DNA from: Terriglobia bacterium
Lineage (GTDB): Bacteria; Acidobacteriota; Terriglobia; Terriglobales; Acidobacteriaceae
Length of the DNA: 64,000 nt
NCBI GenBank assembly: GCA_020073465.1
Contig: JAIQFC010000004.1
Coordinates: forward strand, 1 to 64,000
Direction: 5' to 3'
Positions 14,124-22,006 of this stretch are shown here, in pieces; position 1 is the stretch's first letter; the number at the start of each line of letters is the position of its first letter. The notes below the pieces were generated by a model, which was given only the letters and a program-made list of their open reading frames with translations, was not told the origin of the DNA and ran no database searches. Both the position numbers and the translations under genes were made by a program.

Positions 14124-15107
14124 ATGTACAAGACCTTTTACAGCCTGAAACGGAATCCGTTCGAGATCACGCCAGATCCCTCGTTCCTCTTCCCTACCAG
14201 GAAACACAACGAGGCCCTGGCGGCGCTCTACTACGGCGTTCGGCGGCACAAAGGGTTTGTCGTTTTGACCGGCGAAGTGGGGACGGGCAAGACGCTGCTG
14301 CTGCGCTGTCTGCTGCAACTGCTCAAGAAGAACAACGACGTTGCGTATGCGTACGTTTTCAACGGCCGGATGTCTCCGATTGAGTTCCTGCAGTACATTG
14401 TCGGCGATCTGGGATTGCCGGCCGCGGGCAAGAACAAGAGTGAACTGCTGCTGCAGCTGGCCAGCCACCTCATTTCGCGTAGCCAGAAACGCCTGACGAC
14501 GGTGCTGGTCGTCGACGAGGCGCATCATCTGTCGGCAGAGATTCTGGAAGAAATCAGGCTGCTCACAAATCTTGAGACGACGGAAGAGAAGTTGCTGCAG
14601 ATCCTTCTGGTCGGACAGCCCGAACTGGATGAGAAGCTGGACTCGTTCGAACTGCGGCAGCTCAAGCAGAGAATCGCGCTGCGGTCACATCTGGCACCGC
14701 TGGACCTGAACGAGACCAAAGGCTACATCGAGCGGCGGCTGCATCTTGCCGGAAGCCCTAACCCCTCGACGCTGTTTCCGGAAGAGACGGTTGCTACCGT
14801 GTATCAACACTCGCGGGGGATTCCGCGGTTGATCAATACCATCTGCGAAAACGCCTTGATCGCAGGCTATGCGAACCAAGCTGCAAGGGTGACTCCGGAG
14901 ATTGTCGACACGATTGCAAACGACTTCCGGCTGGGCATACACACGCGCCCAATGGAAGCGAGCAGACCGGCGGGAGAGCTGAACCTGCAGAAGGCAGCCA
15001 GAACCCTGCTGGAGCTCTATGCGCACTTGCAGGATGAACAATCGCGTGCCGATGAGGTACGAACGCGGGTGAGAGTACGAGTTCCTGAACATGAGCCATA
15101 TATTTGA
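14124..15107 (+). CDS. ExeA-like AAA ATPase of the exosortase/EPS locus
   Basis: A 327-residue ATPase from ATG 14124. The frame is open further upstream but that part overlaps the Wzz-like gene. It begins MYKTFYSLKRNPFEITPDP, the signature N-terminus of ExeA-type and PEP-CTERM-locus ATPases (TIGR03015-like). Walker A GEVGTGKT lies at ~49-56, Walker B VVDEAHHLS near 130, sensor LLVGQPEL, and SRGIPRLINTICENAL in the lid. Its partner is expected to be the polysaccharide export envelope complex, energising or remodelling it. The last 17 bases overlap the kinase gene. The C-terminal ~60 residues extend beyond the usual length of the family and are charged. Confidence 0.88.
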   Translation: MYKTFYSLKRNPFEITPDPSFLFPTRKHNEALAALYYGVRRHKGFVVLTGEVGTGKTLLLRCLLQLLKKNNDVAYAYVFNGRMSPIEFLQYIVGDLGLPAAGKNKSELLLQLASHLISRSQKRLTTVLVVDEAHHLSAEILEEIRLLTNLETTEEKLLQILLVGQPELDEKLDSFELRQLKQRIALRSHLAPLDLNETKGYIERRLHLAGSPNPSTLFPEETVATVYQHSRGIPRLINTICENALIAGYANQAARVTPEIVDTIANDFRLGIHTRPMEASRPAGELNLQKAARTLLELYAHLQDEQSRADEVRTRVRVRVPEHEPYI

Positions 15108-16008
15108 CGCCTTACAAAGATCGGAAGCGGAGCATCTGGGAGAGGATATATCCACGCTTTCTCTAGCGACCGAACTGCTGCAAGCGGCCGAAGAGAAAAT
15201 GCGGGATGCAGGCAAGAACGGCCAGGAGCGTGCCAATTTCCCGGCATTCGATCCGAGCCCGTCGGTTTCGGCAGAGCAGTTGGACCAATGCCCCATCCTT
15301 CCCGTTCGCATCCCTCTGGAAAGCCATCTGGTATCGGTTGCCAAAGAGGAAAGCCTGGGTGCGGAGAAGTTTCGTTACCTCGCAGTTCGTCTGCGGCAAC
15401 TTCGGCATAGCCGCCCGCTGAAGAAGATTCTCATCACGAGCTCGATCCCCCAGGAAGGCAAGAGCACGGTTGCGGCGAATCTGGCGTGCACGCTGGCCAG
15501 AAGGAAACAGACTAAGACCCTGCTGCTCGAGGGCGATCTGCGGAGGCCCACTTTGGCGACGCAGTTCGGGCTGGGCAGGGTTCCCGGCCTGAGTGAATGG
15601 TTCCATGGCGAAACTCGCGGAAACAACATTTACCGACTCGAAGGTTTGGGACTGTGGGTTTTGCCGGCAGGCAACGCACCGGAGAATCCTCTGGAGCTGA
15701 TGCAGTCGGGCAAGCTCCCTCCGTTGATGGATCAGCTAGCAGCATTCTTCGATTGGATCGTGATTGATTCTCCTCCCGTGCTGCCCTTGGGCGACACCAG
15801 TATTTGGGCCCGATTGGCGGACGGAATTCTGCTGGTTACGCGAAAGGGCGTGACCGAAAGACAACAGTTGCAGCGAGGACTGGAGGCGCTTGAGCAATCC
15901 AAATTGCTGGGCGCGTTGGTGAACGGTTCGGAAGATGCTGCGCACAGCGACTACTATCAGCGATATGCTCCCCCCGCATCGTCTGCTGTCGGTAGCCCAT
16001 CCAAATAG
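15091..16008 (+). CDS. BY-type tyrosine kinase (CpsD/CapB/EpsG-like)
   Basis: A 305-residue cytoplasmic kinase. It begins MSHIFDALQRSEAE, typical of exosortase-locus kinases (TIGR03018-like). Walker A is ITSSIPQEGKST (~111-122), Walker A' is LLLEGDLRRP, and Walker B is DWIVIDSPPVLPLGD. The C-terminus carries few tyrosines (DYYQRYAPP), enough for a short autophosphorylation cluster. It phosphorylates itself in trans and regulates assembly through the separate Wzz-like protein. It overlaps the ATPase gene by 17 bp, and the sugar transferase follows 128 bp later. Confidence 0.9.
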   Translation: MSHIFDALQRSEAEHLGEDISTLSLATELLQAAEEKMRDAGKNGQERANFPAFDPSPSVSAEQLDQCPILPVRIPLESHLVSVAKEESLGAEKFRYLAVRLRQLRHSRPLKKILITSSIPQEGKSTVAANLACTLARRKQTKTLLLEGDLRRPTLATQFGLGRVPGLSEWFHGETRGNNIYRLEGLGLWVLPAGNAPENPLELMQSGKLPPLMDQLAAFFDWIVIDSPPVLPLGDTSIWARLADGILLVTRKGVTERQQLQRGLEALEQSKLLGALVNGSEDAAHSDYYQRYAPPASSAVGSPSK

Positions 16009-16136
16009 CACGCGGTTGGAAGTAAGGGTTCAGTTCCTGAGTTCTGTATATCCCCACGACAAATAAGAAAGTCTTGCATTGGACAGGTCACTTGTCCTAG
16101 CTGCCGAACCTGGCAGTGGAACAAGCGGAGGTAATC

Positions 16137-17288
16137 GTGAATGTAGTGCGCTCCAACAATGGCTCTCATTTGAGTCCGTTACCGTCGGGACCGGTATCGA
16201 TCACGGAACGCAGCATGTTGAACGAAGAGGCGTTTCGCCGGATGATCTCGCTGGAAAGAAAGCGGAGCGAGCGCTCGCGAAAGCCATTCGTGCTGATGCT
16301 GTTGGATATGGGTCAACGTCTACCCTCGGAAAAGAGCGGAAGGACCCTGAGCAAGATTCTGGCGGCATTATCCACCACAACCCGGGAGACCGACGCAACC
16401 GGTTGGTACCGGGACAACTGCGTGGTGGGAGTCATGTTCACGGAAATCAGCCCGGAAGACCGGGACACAGTGGTGACTACAATGATTTCCAGGGTGAGCG
16501 AGACGCTGCGCAGTAACTTAACCCTTCAGCAGTTCAATCAGCTGAGCGTGTCGTTCCATGTTTTTCCCGAGGATTGGGATGGCAACGCCCAGGCACGTCC
16601 GAGTAATCCCACGCTGTATCCGGACCTGTCGGAGCGGGCGAATGACCGGCGCGCGTTCAACGTGATGAAGAGGACGATGGACATCGTCGGCAGCACGCTG
16701 GCGTTGATTTTATTCTCTCCGCTTTTCCTCATTATTGCCGCTTCCGTGAGATTGACTTCGGAAGGGCCTATCTTCTTTCGCCAGCGGCGAATCGGCCAGT
16801 ACGGCGAGTCCTTCACATTCCTCAAGTTCCGATCAATGTACGTCAACAATGATTCTGCGATCCACCAGGATTATGTGAAGCAACTGATTGCCGGAAAGGC
16901 GACCACGAACTCGAACGGCAATGGCCAGGGAGTCTACAAGCTAACCAAGGATCCGCGCATCACGCGGGTCGGATCGTTTTTGCGGAAGACCAGCCTGGAT
17001 GAAATTCCGCAGTTCATCAACGTGCTGAAGGGGGAGATGTCATTGGTGGGACCGCGCCCTCCCGTGCCTTACGAAGTGGAGAATTATGCGGTTTGGCACC
17101 GGCGCCGCCTGCTTGAGGCCAAGCCCGGAATCACCGGCCTGTGGCAAGTAAGCGGGCGCAGCCGTGTGAAGTTCGACGACATGGTTCGGCTTGACTTGCG
17201 CTATGCCCGGACATGGTCTCCCTGGATGGACATCAAGATTATGGCGCGAACGCCCGGTGCTGTGTTGATGGGCGAAGGCGCGTTCTAA
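16137..17288 (+). CDS. Initiating sugar transferase (polyprenyl-phosphate glycosyl-1-phosphate transferase) with N-terminal GGDEF-like domain
   Basis: A 383-residue protein. GTG 16137 is chosen for the GGAGGT five bases upstream; GTG 16116 is in frame. The C-terminal half is a bacterial sugar transferase: one membrane helix (~180-203, DIVGSTLALILFSPLFLI), FRQRRIGQYGESFTFLKFRSM, LRKTSLDEIPQ and MSLVGPRPPVPYEVENY, ending LDLRYARTWSPWMDIKI. It loads the first sugar phosphate onto undecaprenyl phosphate. Instead of the usual four-helix or CoA-binding front, residues ~15-150 look like a degenerate nucleotide-cyclase (GGDEF-like) fold: a signature-like ERKRSERSRKPFVLMLLDM, then TTTRETDATGWYRDNCVVGVMF. 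The GGDEF motif itself is absent. This could bind a nucleotide or sense c-di-GMP. Confidence 0.87.
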   Translation: MNVVRSNNGSHLSPLPSGPVSITERSMLNEEAFRRMISLERKRSERSRKPFVLMLLDMGQRLPSEKSGRTLSKILAALSTTTRETDATGWYRDNCVVGVMFTEISPEDRDTVVTTMISRVSETLRSNLTLQQFNQLSVSFHVFPEDWDGNAQARPSNPTLYPDLSERANDRRAFNVMKRTMDIVGSTLALILFSPLFLIIAASVRLTSEGPIFFRQRRIGQYGESFTFLKFRSMYVNNDSAIHQDYVKQLIAGKATTNSNGNGQGVYKLTKDPRITRVGSFLRKTSLDEIPQFINVLKGEMSLVGPRPPVPYEVENYAVWHRRRLLEAKPGITGLWQVSGRSRVKFDDMVRLDLRYARTWSPWMDIKIMARTPGAVLMGEGAF

Positions 17289-17396
17289 CGGCAACAGTCC
17301 TATTTCCATCAACTTTTCATCTGCTTTACCTCCCCTTTGTCTACCTGCTTGAGCAGTCCAACCGTAATTGCGGGACAAGATCAAAGGAGTAATGTC

Positions 17397-18398
17397 ATGG
17401 TCAGGTTTGGAGTAATCGGCTACGGGTATTGGGGGCCGAACGTAGTGCGCAACATCGACCGTCTGGATGAGGCCGAAGTGATCGCGGTGTGCGACAAGAG
17501 CGAAGCCGCACGGAAAAAGGTCGAGAAGACCTACCCCGACGTGCGCGTCACAGACGACCCCGCGGAGTTAATGTCCTCTCCGGAAATCGATGCGATCGCG
17601 GTAGTCACTCCGGTATGGACCCACTATGAATTGGCGAAAGCTGCGCTGGAGCACGGCAAGCACATCTTCGTCGAGAAACCATTCACCAGCAATACGAAGC
17701 AAGCAGAGGAACTCATTGACCTGGCGGCCCGCAAGAATCTGAAGATCATGGTCGACCACACTTTCCTGTTTACGGGAGCAGTGCAGAAGATCAAGCAGCT
17801 ACTGCAGGATGGTGCGCTGGGCAAACTCTACTACTACGATTCGACGCGGGTAAATCTTGGGTTATTTCAGCATGATGTGAATGTCCTCTGGGACCTGGCG
17901 CCACATGATCTGTCGATTATGGATCACCTGATTCAGGAAAGCCCCGAAGCGGTGGTTGCAACCGGTCAGACGCACCTGAACGGACACGAAGACGTGGCTT
18001 TTATTACGCTCTATTTTCCCGACAGAGTCATCGCACACATCAACGTGAATTGGTTGTCACCAGTTAAGGTTCGGACCACGCTCATTGGCGGGGAAAAGAA
18101 GATGCTGGTGTGGAACGATCTTGAGGCGGACGAGAAAATCAAGGTTTACGACAAAGGCGTGAACATCGACAGCCGCGAAGGGCTGTACAACCTGCTGGTG
18201 AACTATCGCTCGGGAGACATGTGGGCCCCGCAGATCGCGCAAGTGGAAGCTCTGCATCGCGAACTCGCCTATTTCGTCAACTGCATCGCGAACGATGAAA
18301 TCCCGCTGAATGATGGCAAAGCCGGGCTTCGCGTCGTGAAAATGCTGGAAGCCGCCTCCGAATCACTCCGCCAGCGAGGCGCGCTGGTCTACCTCTGA
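17397..18398 (+). CDS. Gfo/Idh/MocA-family oxidoreductase (WbpB/WlbA-like)
   Basis: A 333-residue NAD(P)-dependent dehydrogenase. ATG 17397 has AAAGGAG seven bases upstream. The N-terminal Rossmann fold starts MVRFGVIGYGYWGPNVVRN. EKPFTSNTKQAEEL carries the conserved EKP lysine. VDHTFLFTGAVQKIK and WDLAPHDLSIMDHL supply the active-site histidine region. With the next two genes (acetyltransferase and aminotransferase) it matches the WbpB-WbpD-WbpE trio that converts UDP-GlcNAcA to UDP-GlcNAc(3NAc)A in Pseudomonas and Bordetella. There the oxidoreductase oxidises C3 before transamination. The assignment rests on the trio; the enzyme alone would fit several sugar nucleotides. Confidence 0.82.
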   Translation: MVRFGVIGYGYWGPNVVRNIDRLDEAEVIAVCDKSEAARKKVEKTYPDVRVTDDPAELMSSPEIDAIAVVTPVWTHYELAKAALEHGKHIFVEKPFTSNTKQAEELIDLAARKNLKIMVDHTFLFTGAVQKIKQLLQDGALGKLYYYDSTRVNLGLFQHDVNVLWDLAPHDLSIMDHLIQESPEAVVATGQTHLNGHEDVAFITLYFPDRVIAHINVNWLSPVKVRTTLIGGEKKMLVWNDLEADEKIKVYDKGVNIDSREGLYNLLVNYRSGDMWAPQIAQVEALHRELAYFVNCIANDEIPLNDGKAGLRVVKMLEAASESLRQRGALVYL

Positions 18399-18480
18399 GT
18401 TGCCTCTCTCGGCAATACCCCTCCCCTAGATGTCGCCCAGGCAGTACTAACGCACAACAACCGGAAAGGCGATTGTAGCG

Positions 18481-18978
18481 ATGAATGAATATGTGTGTAT
18501 TTCGTCGACCGTGAAGCTGGGGCGGGACGTAAAGCTGTCCAAGTTCATCAATCTGTACGGTTGCGAAATCGGGGATGAGACCAAGATTGGAGCATTTGTC
18601 GAAGTGCAGAAGAACGCGACCATCGGCAAACGCTGCAAGATCTCGAGCCATACGTTCGTTTGTGAGGGCGTCACCATCGAAGACAACGTCTTCATCGGCC
18701 ATGGAGTGATGTTCATCAACGACAGCTATCCGCGGGCTACCGCAACCGGCGGGCAACTGCAGACGGAGGCCGACTGGAAAGTCGAGCGGACCCTGATCAA
18801 AAAGGGGGCATCGATTGGCTCCGGAGCCACGATTCTGTCGAAGGTAACAGTAGGGGAAAACGCAATCGTGGGAGCCGGCAGCGTGGTCACCCGGGATGTG
18901 CCCGCCAACACAATCGTCGCGGGGAACCCGGCAAAGTTCTTGCGTCATATTGATGCAGTTATGGAGGTTACGAAGTGA
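18481..18978 (+). CDS. Left-handed beta-helix N-acetyltransferase (WbpD/WlbB-like)
   Basis: A 165-residue hexapeptide-repeat acyltransferase: YVCISSTVKLGRDVKLSKF, IGDETKIGAFVEVQ, TIGKRCKISSHTFV, ATILSKVTVGENAIVGAGSVVTRDVP, ending VAGNPAKFLRHI. The loop FINDSYPRA, between coils, is typical of WbpD/WlbB, which transfer acetyl from acetyl-CoA to the 3-amino group of UDP-GlcNAc3NA. A GAAAGGCG sequence precedes the ATG. The stop overlaps the GTG start of the aminotransferase (GTGA), so the two are translationally coupled. Confidence 0.85.
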   Translation: MNEYVCISSTVKLGRDVKLSKFINLYGCEIGDETKIGAFVEVQKNATIGKRCKISSHTFVCEGVTIEDNVFIGHGVMFINDSYPRATATGGQLQTEADWKVERTLIKKGASIGSGATILSKVTVGENAIVGAGSVVTRDVPANTIVAGNPAKFLRHIDAVMEVTK

Positions 18979-20213
18979 GTCATTCGAACAGCATTCCTTT
19001 TCTTGATCTGGTTACTCCACACGTAGAACTCGAGCAGGAACTTACCGCCGTATTTCACCAGGCCTTGCGGACGGCTGGCTTCATCGGCGGTCGCATGGTT
19101 GAGGACTTTGAGAAGGACTTCGCGACGTTCTGCAGCACGAACTACTCGGTTGCGGTCAACAGTGGCACCGATGCCTTAAGGTTCGCGCTGATGGCGGCGG
19201 GCGTCCAGTCTGGAGATGCTGTGGTTACAGTCCCGCACACGTTCATCGCCACGACTGAGGCGATCTCCCAGGCGGGTGCCTTGCCGGAGTTTGTCGATAT
19301 CGACGAACGCACTTACAACATGGACCCGGAGAAGTTGCGGACATATCTGGAGACGCTGTGTAAACGGGACCCGTCGGGCAAACTCGTCAGCCTACGCAGC
19401 GGACGCCGGGTGACGGCGGTGGTTCCCGTGCACCTCTACGGACAGACAGCGGATATGGACCGGATCCTTGAACTGGCGGAGCGTTTCGGGCTGGCCGTGG
19501 TGGAAGATGCCTGCCAGGCGCATGGGGCCGAGTATTTCTCACAGAGGAATAACCGCTGGATGAAGGCGGGTTCCATGGGCAGGGCGGCGGCGTTTAGTTT
19601 TTATCCTGGAAAGAACCTGGGAGCATGCGGCGAGGCAGGCGCGGTCACCACCAACGACCCGGCAATCATGCAAACCGTCAAGACGCTTCGCGATCATGGA
19701 CAGGCGAAGAAGTACTACCACGATATGGAGGGCTATAACGGACGGCTGGATGCGATCCAGGCAGGGATCCTTCATGTCAAGCTGGCCCATCTGGCGAAAT
19801 GGAACGAACAGCGCCGGAACCGGGCCGCGGACTACACCCGGCTGCTGGCAGACGTGGAAGGAGTAGTCGTCCCCTACGAGCCTTCCTGGTCCCGCGCGGT
19901 TTATCACCTGTATGTGATTCGCACCGCAGATCGCGACGGAATGATGGAGCACTTAAAGACCGCGGGGATTGGCACCGGAATTCACTATCCCATTCCCTTG
20001 CACTTGCAAAAAGCCTATCGCTCGCTCAACTACCCGGCCGGAAGTTTTCCGGTCACGGAGAAAGTTGCCTCGGAGATCGTCTCGCTGCCCATGTTTCCCC
20101 ACCTCACGTTTGAGCAGCAGGCGCGGGTTGTCAACGACATCGCGGGCTTCCTGGGTAGCCGATCCAATACGGTCGAGTCTGATGAACTGGCGACGGTGGG
20201 GGGCAAGCGATAG
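18975..20213 (+). CDS. DegT/DnrJ/EryC1-type sugar aminotransferase (WbpE/WlbC-like)
   Basis: A 412-residue PLP aminotransferase. FLDLVTPHVELEQEL opens the fold; NSGTDALRFALMAAGV binds the cofactor phosphate; VPVHLYGQTADMD and VEDACQAHGAEY precede the Schiff-base lysine in FSFYPGKNLGACGEAGAV. GIGTGIHYPIPLHLQKAY near the C-terminus is typical of the family. It transfers an amino group from glutamate to the 3-keto intermediate made by the 17397 enzyme. GTG start overlapping the previous stop. It is ~45 residues longer than WbpE: there are small insertions (CKRDPSGKLVSLRSGRRV) and a ~20-residue tail. Confidence 0.88.
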   Translation: MSHSNSIPFLDLVTPHVELEQELTAVFHQALRTAGFIGGRMVEDFEKDFATFCSTNYSVAVNSGTDALRFALMAAGVQSGDAVVTVPHTFIATTEAISQAGALPEFVDIDERTYNMDPEKLRTYLETLCKRDPSGKLVSLRSGRRVTAVVPVHLYGQTADMDRILELAERFGLAVVEDACQAHGAEYFSQRNNRWMKAGSMGRAAAFSFYPGKNLGACGEAGAVTTNDPAIMQTVKTLRDHGQAKKYYHDMEGYNGRLDAIQAGILHVKLAHLAKWNEQRRNRAADYTRLLADVEGVVVPYEPSWSRAVYHLYVIRTADRDGMMEHLKTAGIGTGIHYPIPLHLQKAYRSLNYPAGSFPVTEKVASEIVSLPMFPHLTFEQQARVVNDIAGFLGSRSNTVESDELATVGGKR

Positions 20214-20249
20214 GAGTCCCGGTTCTGGCGAGACTTGCTTAGGCTTCCG

Positions 20250-21170
20250 ATGATGACGCTTCCGAGATACGTCCTAATCACGCCAGCGCGGAATGAAGCT
20301 CGATTCATTGAATTGAGCATTCAATCTGTGGTGAGTCAGACCGTTCGGCCCATCAAATGGGTGATCGTCAGCGACGGCTCAACCGACGGTACGGATGACA
20401 TTGTGCGCAAGTATGCGGCGGAGCATCCCTGGATTGAGTTGGTTCGCACGCCGGAACGTAGGGAGCGTCATTTTGCAGGGAAGGTACACGCCTTCAATGC
20501 TGGGTACGACAGAGTAAAGGGCTTGGAGTACGAGGTGATCGGCAGCATGGACGGCGACGCATCGTTTGATAGCGAGTACTTTGCCTTCCTGCTCGGGAAG
20601 CTGGCTGCGGACATAGAGCTGGGACTGGTGGGGACACCGTTTCGGGAAGGCGTGAAGCGAAAGTACGACTATCGCTTTGTCAGCCTAGAGCATGTCTCCG
20701 GAATCTGCCAGCTCTTCCGGCGCCAGTGTTTTGAAGACATCGGAGGATACGTAGCGGTAAGGGGTGGGAGCATCGATCACATCGCTGTGATCAGCGCGAG
20801 GATGAAGGGCTGGAAGACCCGAACCTTCATCGAGAAGGAGTGCGTACATCATCGGGTAATCGGAAAGGCACAAGACGGGGCGCTCAAAACCAAGTTTAAG
20901 TACGGCGGCAAAGACTATGCCTTGGGGAACCATCCCTGTTGGGAATTGTCGCGCGTGGCTTACCAGATGACGAAGAAGCCATTCCTGGCGGGCGGTCTCG
21001 CTCTGGGAGCGGGTTATTTGTGGTCCGCAATCCGGCGAGCGAAAAGGCCGGTATCTCCGGAGTTTGTAGCGTTTCACCGAGGGGAACAGATGGGACGGTT
21101 GAAGCACTTTCTCATGGGTAAGAAGGATCCGTCTCCCAATGCATGGCCTCGGCCTGCGGAGCGTGCCTGA
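20250..21170 (+). CDS. Family 2 glycosyltransferase
   Basis: A 306-residue GT-A type transferase. ATG 20250 is used; a TTG 15 bases earlier is in frame. YVLITPARNEARFIELSIQS, VIVSDGSTDGTDDIV and IGSMDGDASF form the nucleotide-sugar site, the last holding the DxD-like metal motif. The C-terminal half (IDHIAVISARMKGWKTRTF) and HRVIGKAQDG follow, with a short membrane-associated stretch near FLAGGLALGAGYLW. It adds one sugar to the lipid-linked repeat on the cytoplasmic side; donor and linkage cannot be read. Its stop directly abuts the next gene's GTG. Confidence 0.85.
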   Translation: MMTLPRYVLITPARNEARFIELSIQSVVSQTVRPIKWVIVSDGSTDGTDDIVRKYAAEHPWIELVRTPERRERHFAGKVHAFNAGYDRVKGLEYEVIGSMDGDASFDSEYFAFLLGKLAADIELGLVGTPFREGVKRKYDYRFVSLEHVSGICQLFRRQCFEDIGGYVAVRGGSIDHIAVISARMKGWKTRTFIEKECVHHRVIGKAQDGALKTKFKYGGKDYALGNHPCWELSRVAYQMTKKPFLAGGLALGAGYLWSAIRRAKRPVSPEFVAFHRGEQMGRLKHFLMGKKDPSPNAWPRPAERA

Positions 21171-21971
21171 GTGAATTGGAGACTCGCCGTGAACGCAGAG
21201 AAACCAATTCCGACGACAGGCGGACCCTCAGGTCGTCTGATCGTCAACGCAGACGATTGGGGGCGGGACACGGCCACGACCGACCGCACGCGGGAGTGCT
21301 TCGAGGCAAAGGCGATTTCGTCAGCCAGCGCCATGGCTTTTATGGAAGATTCTGAGCGGGCGGCTGACCTTGCCCGGCAGCACGGGTGGGACTGTGGCCT
21401 GCATTTGAATTTCACTAGCGAGTTCTCGGCGTCGGGCTGCCCAGCGAAGCTCCGCGAGCATCAACGGAGAATTACTCGATATCTGAGGCGGCATCGGTTC
21501 GCCTCCGTTTTTTTTCATCCCGGGCTCGCCGACTCATTCAAGTACGTCGTAGCGGCGCAGCTCGAGGAATTCCGCAGGCTTTATGGTGTGGAGCCGAAGC
21601 GCATTGATGGCCACCACCACATGCACCTGTGCGCGAATGTATTGCTAGCAGAGCTAATGCCCGCGGGAACGCTGGTCCGGAGAAACTTCTCGTTCGCGCC
21701 AGGAGAGAAGAGTTGGATTAATCGCTTTTATCGCGAGTCTGTGGACAGGCGGCTAAAGCGGCGGCATCGGCTGGTCGATTATTTGTTCTCTCTGGCGCCG
21801 GTCGAACCTGCCGATCGACTGCAACGGATTGTTTCGCTGGCCCGGCATGCGGTCGTCGAGTTGGAGACACATCCGGTGAATGCCGACGAATATCGGTTCC
21901 TGACTCGAGGCGAGACTCTCAGTAAGCTAGCTGACGTGCCCCCTTCGCCTCGTTTTTGCGTGGCGCGCTAG
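21171..21971 (+). CDS. ChbG/HpnK (YdjC-like) carbohydrate deacetylase
   Basis: A 266-residue protein. LIVNADDWGRD near residue 24 is the metal-binding Asp-Asp motif of the YdjC/ChbG/HpnK family; CGLHLNFT and IDGHHHMHLC supply the metal histidines. The family removes acetyl from N-acetylated sugars (chitobiose, hopanoid GlcNAc). HpnK-like enzymes are about 280 residues, so length fits. It is immediately coupled to the GT2 gene (TGA followed by GTG). In this setting it probably N-deacetylates a lipid-linked or nucleotide sugar. GTG 21189 is an alternative start. Confidence 0.83.
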   Translation: MNWRLAVNAEKPIPTTGGPSGRLIVNADDWGRDTATTDRTRECFEAKAISSASAMAFMEDSERAADLARQHGWDCGLHLNFTSEFSASGCPAKLREHQRRITRYLRRHRFASVFFHPGLADSFKYVVAAQLEEFRRLYGVEPKRIDGHHHMHLCANVLLAELMPAGTLVRRNFSFAPGEKSWINRFYRESVDRRLKRRHRLVDYLFSLAPVEPADRLQRIVSLARHAVVELETHPVNADEYRFLTRGETLSKLADVPPSPRFCVAR

Positions 21972-22006
21972 ATTAGAGTGGTGGTTCGCCCTCATACTTC
22001 CTGGCA

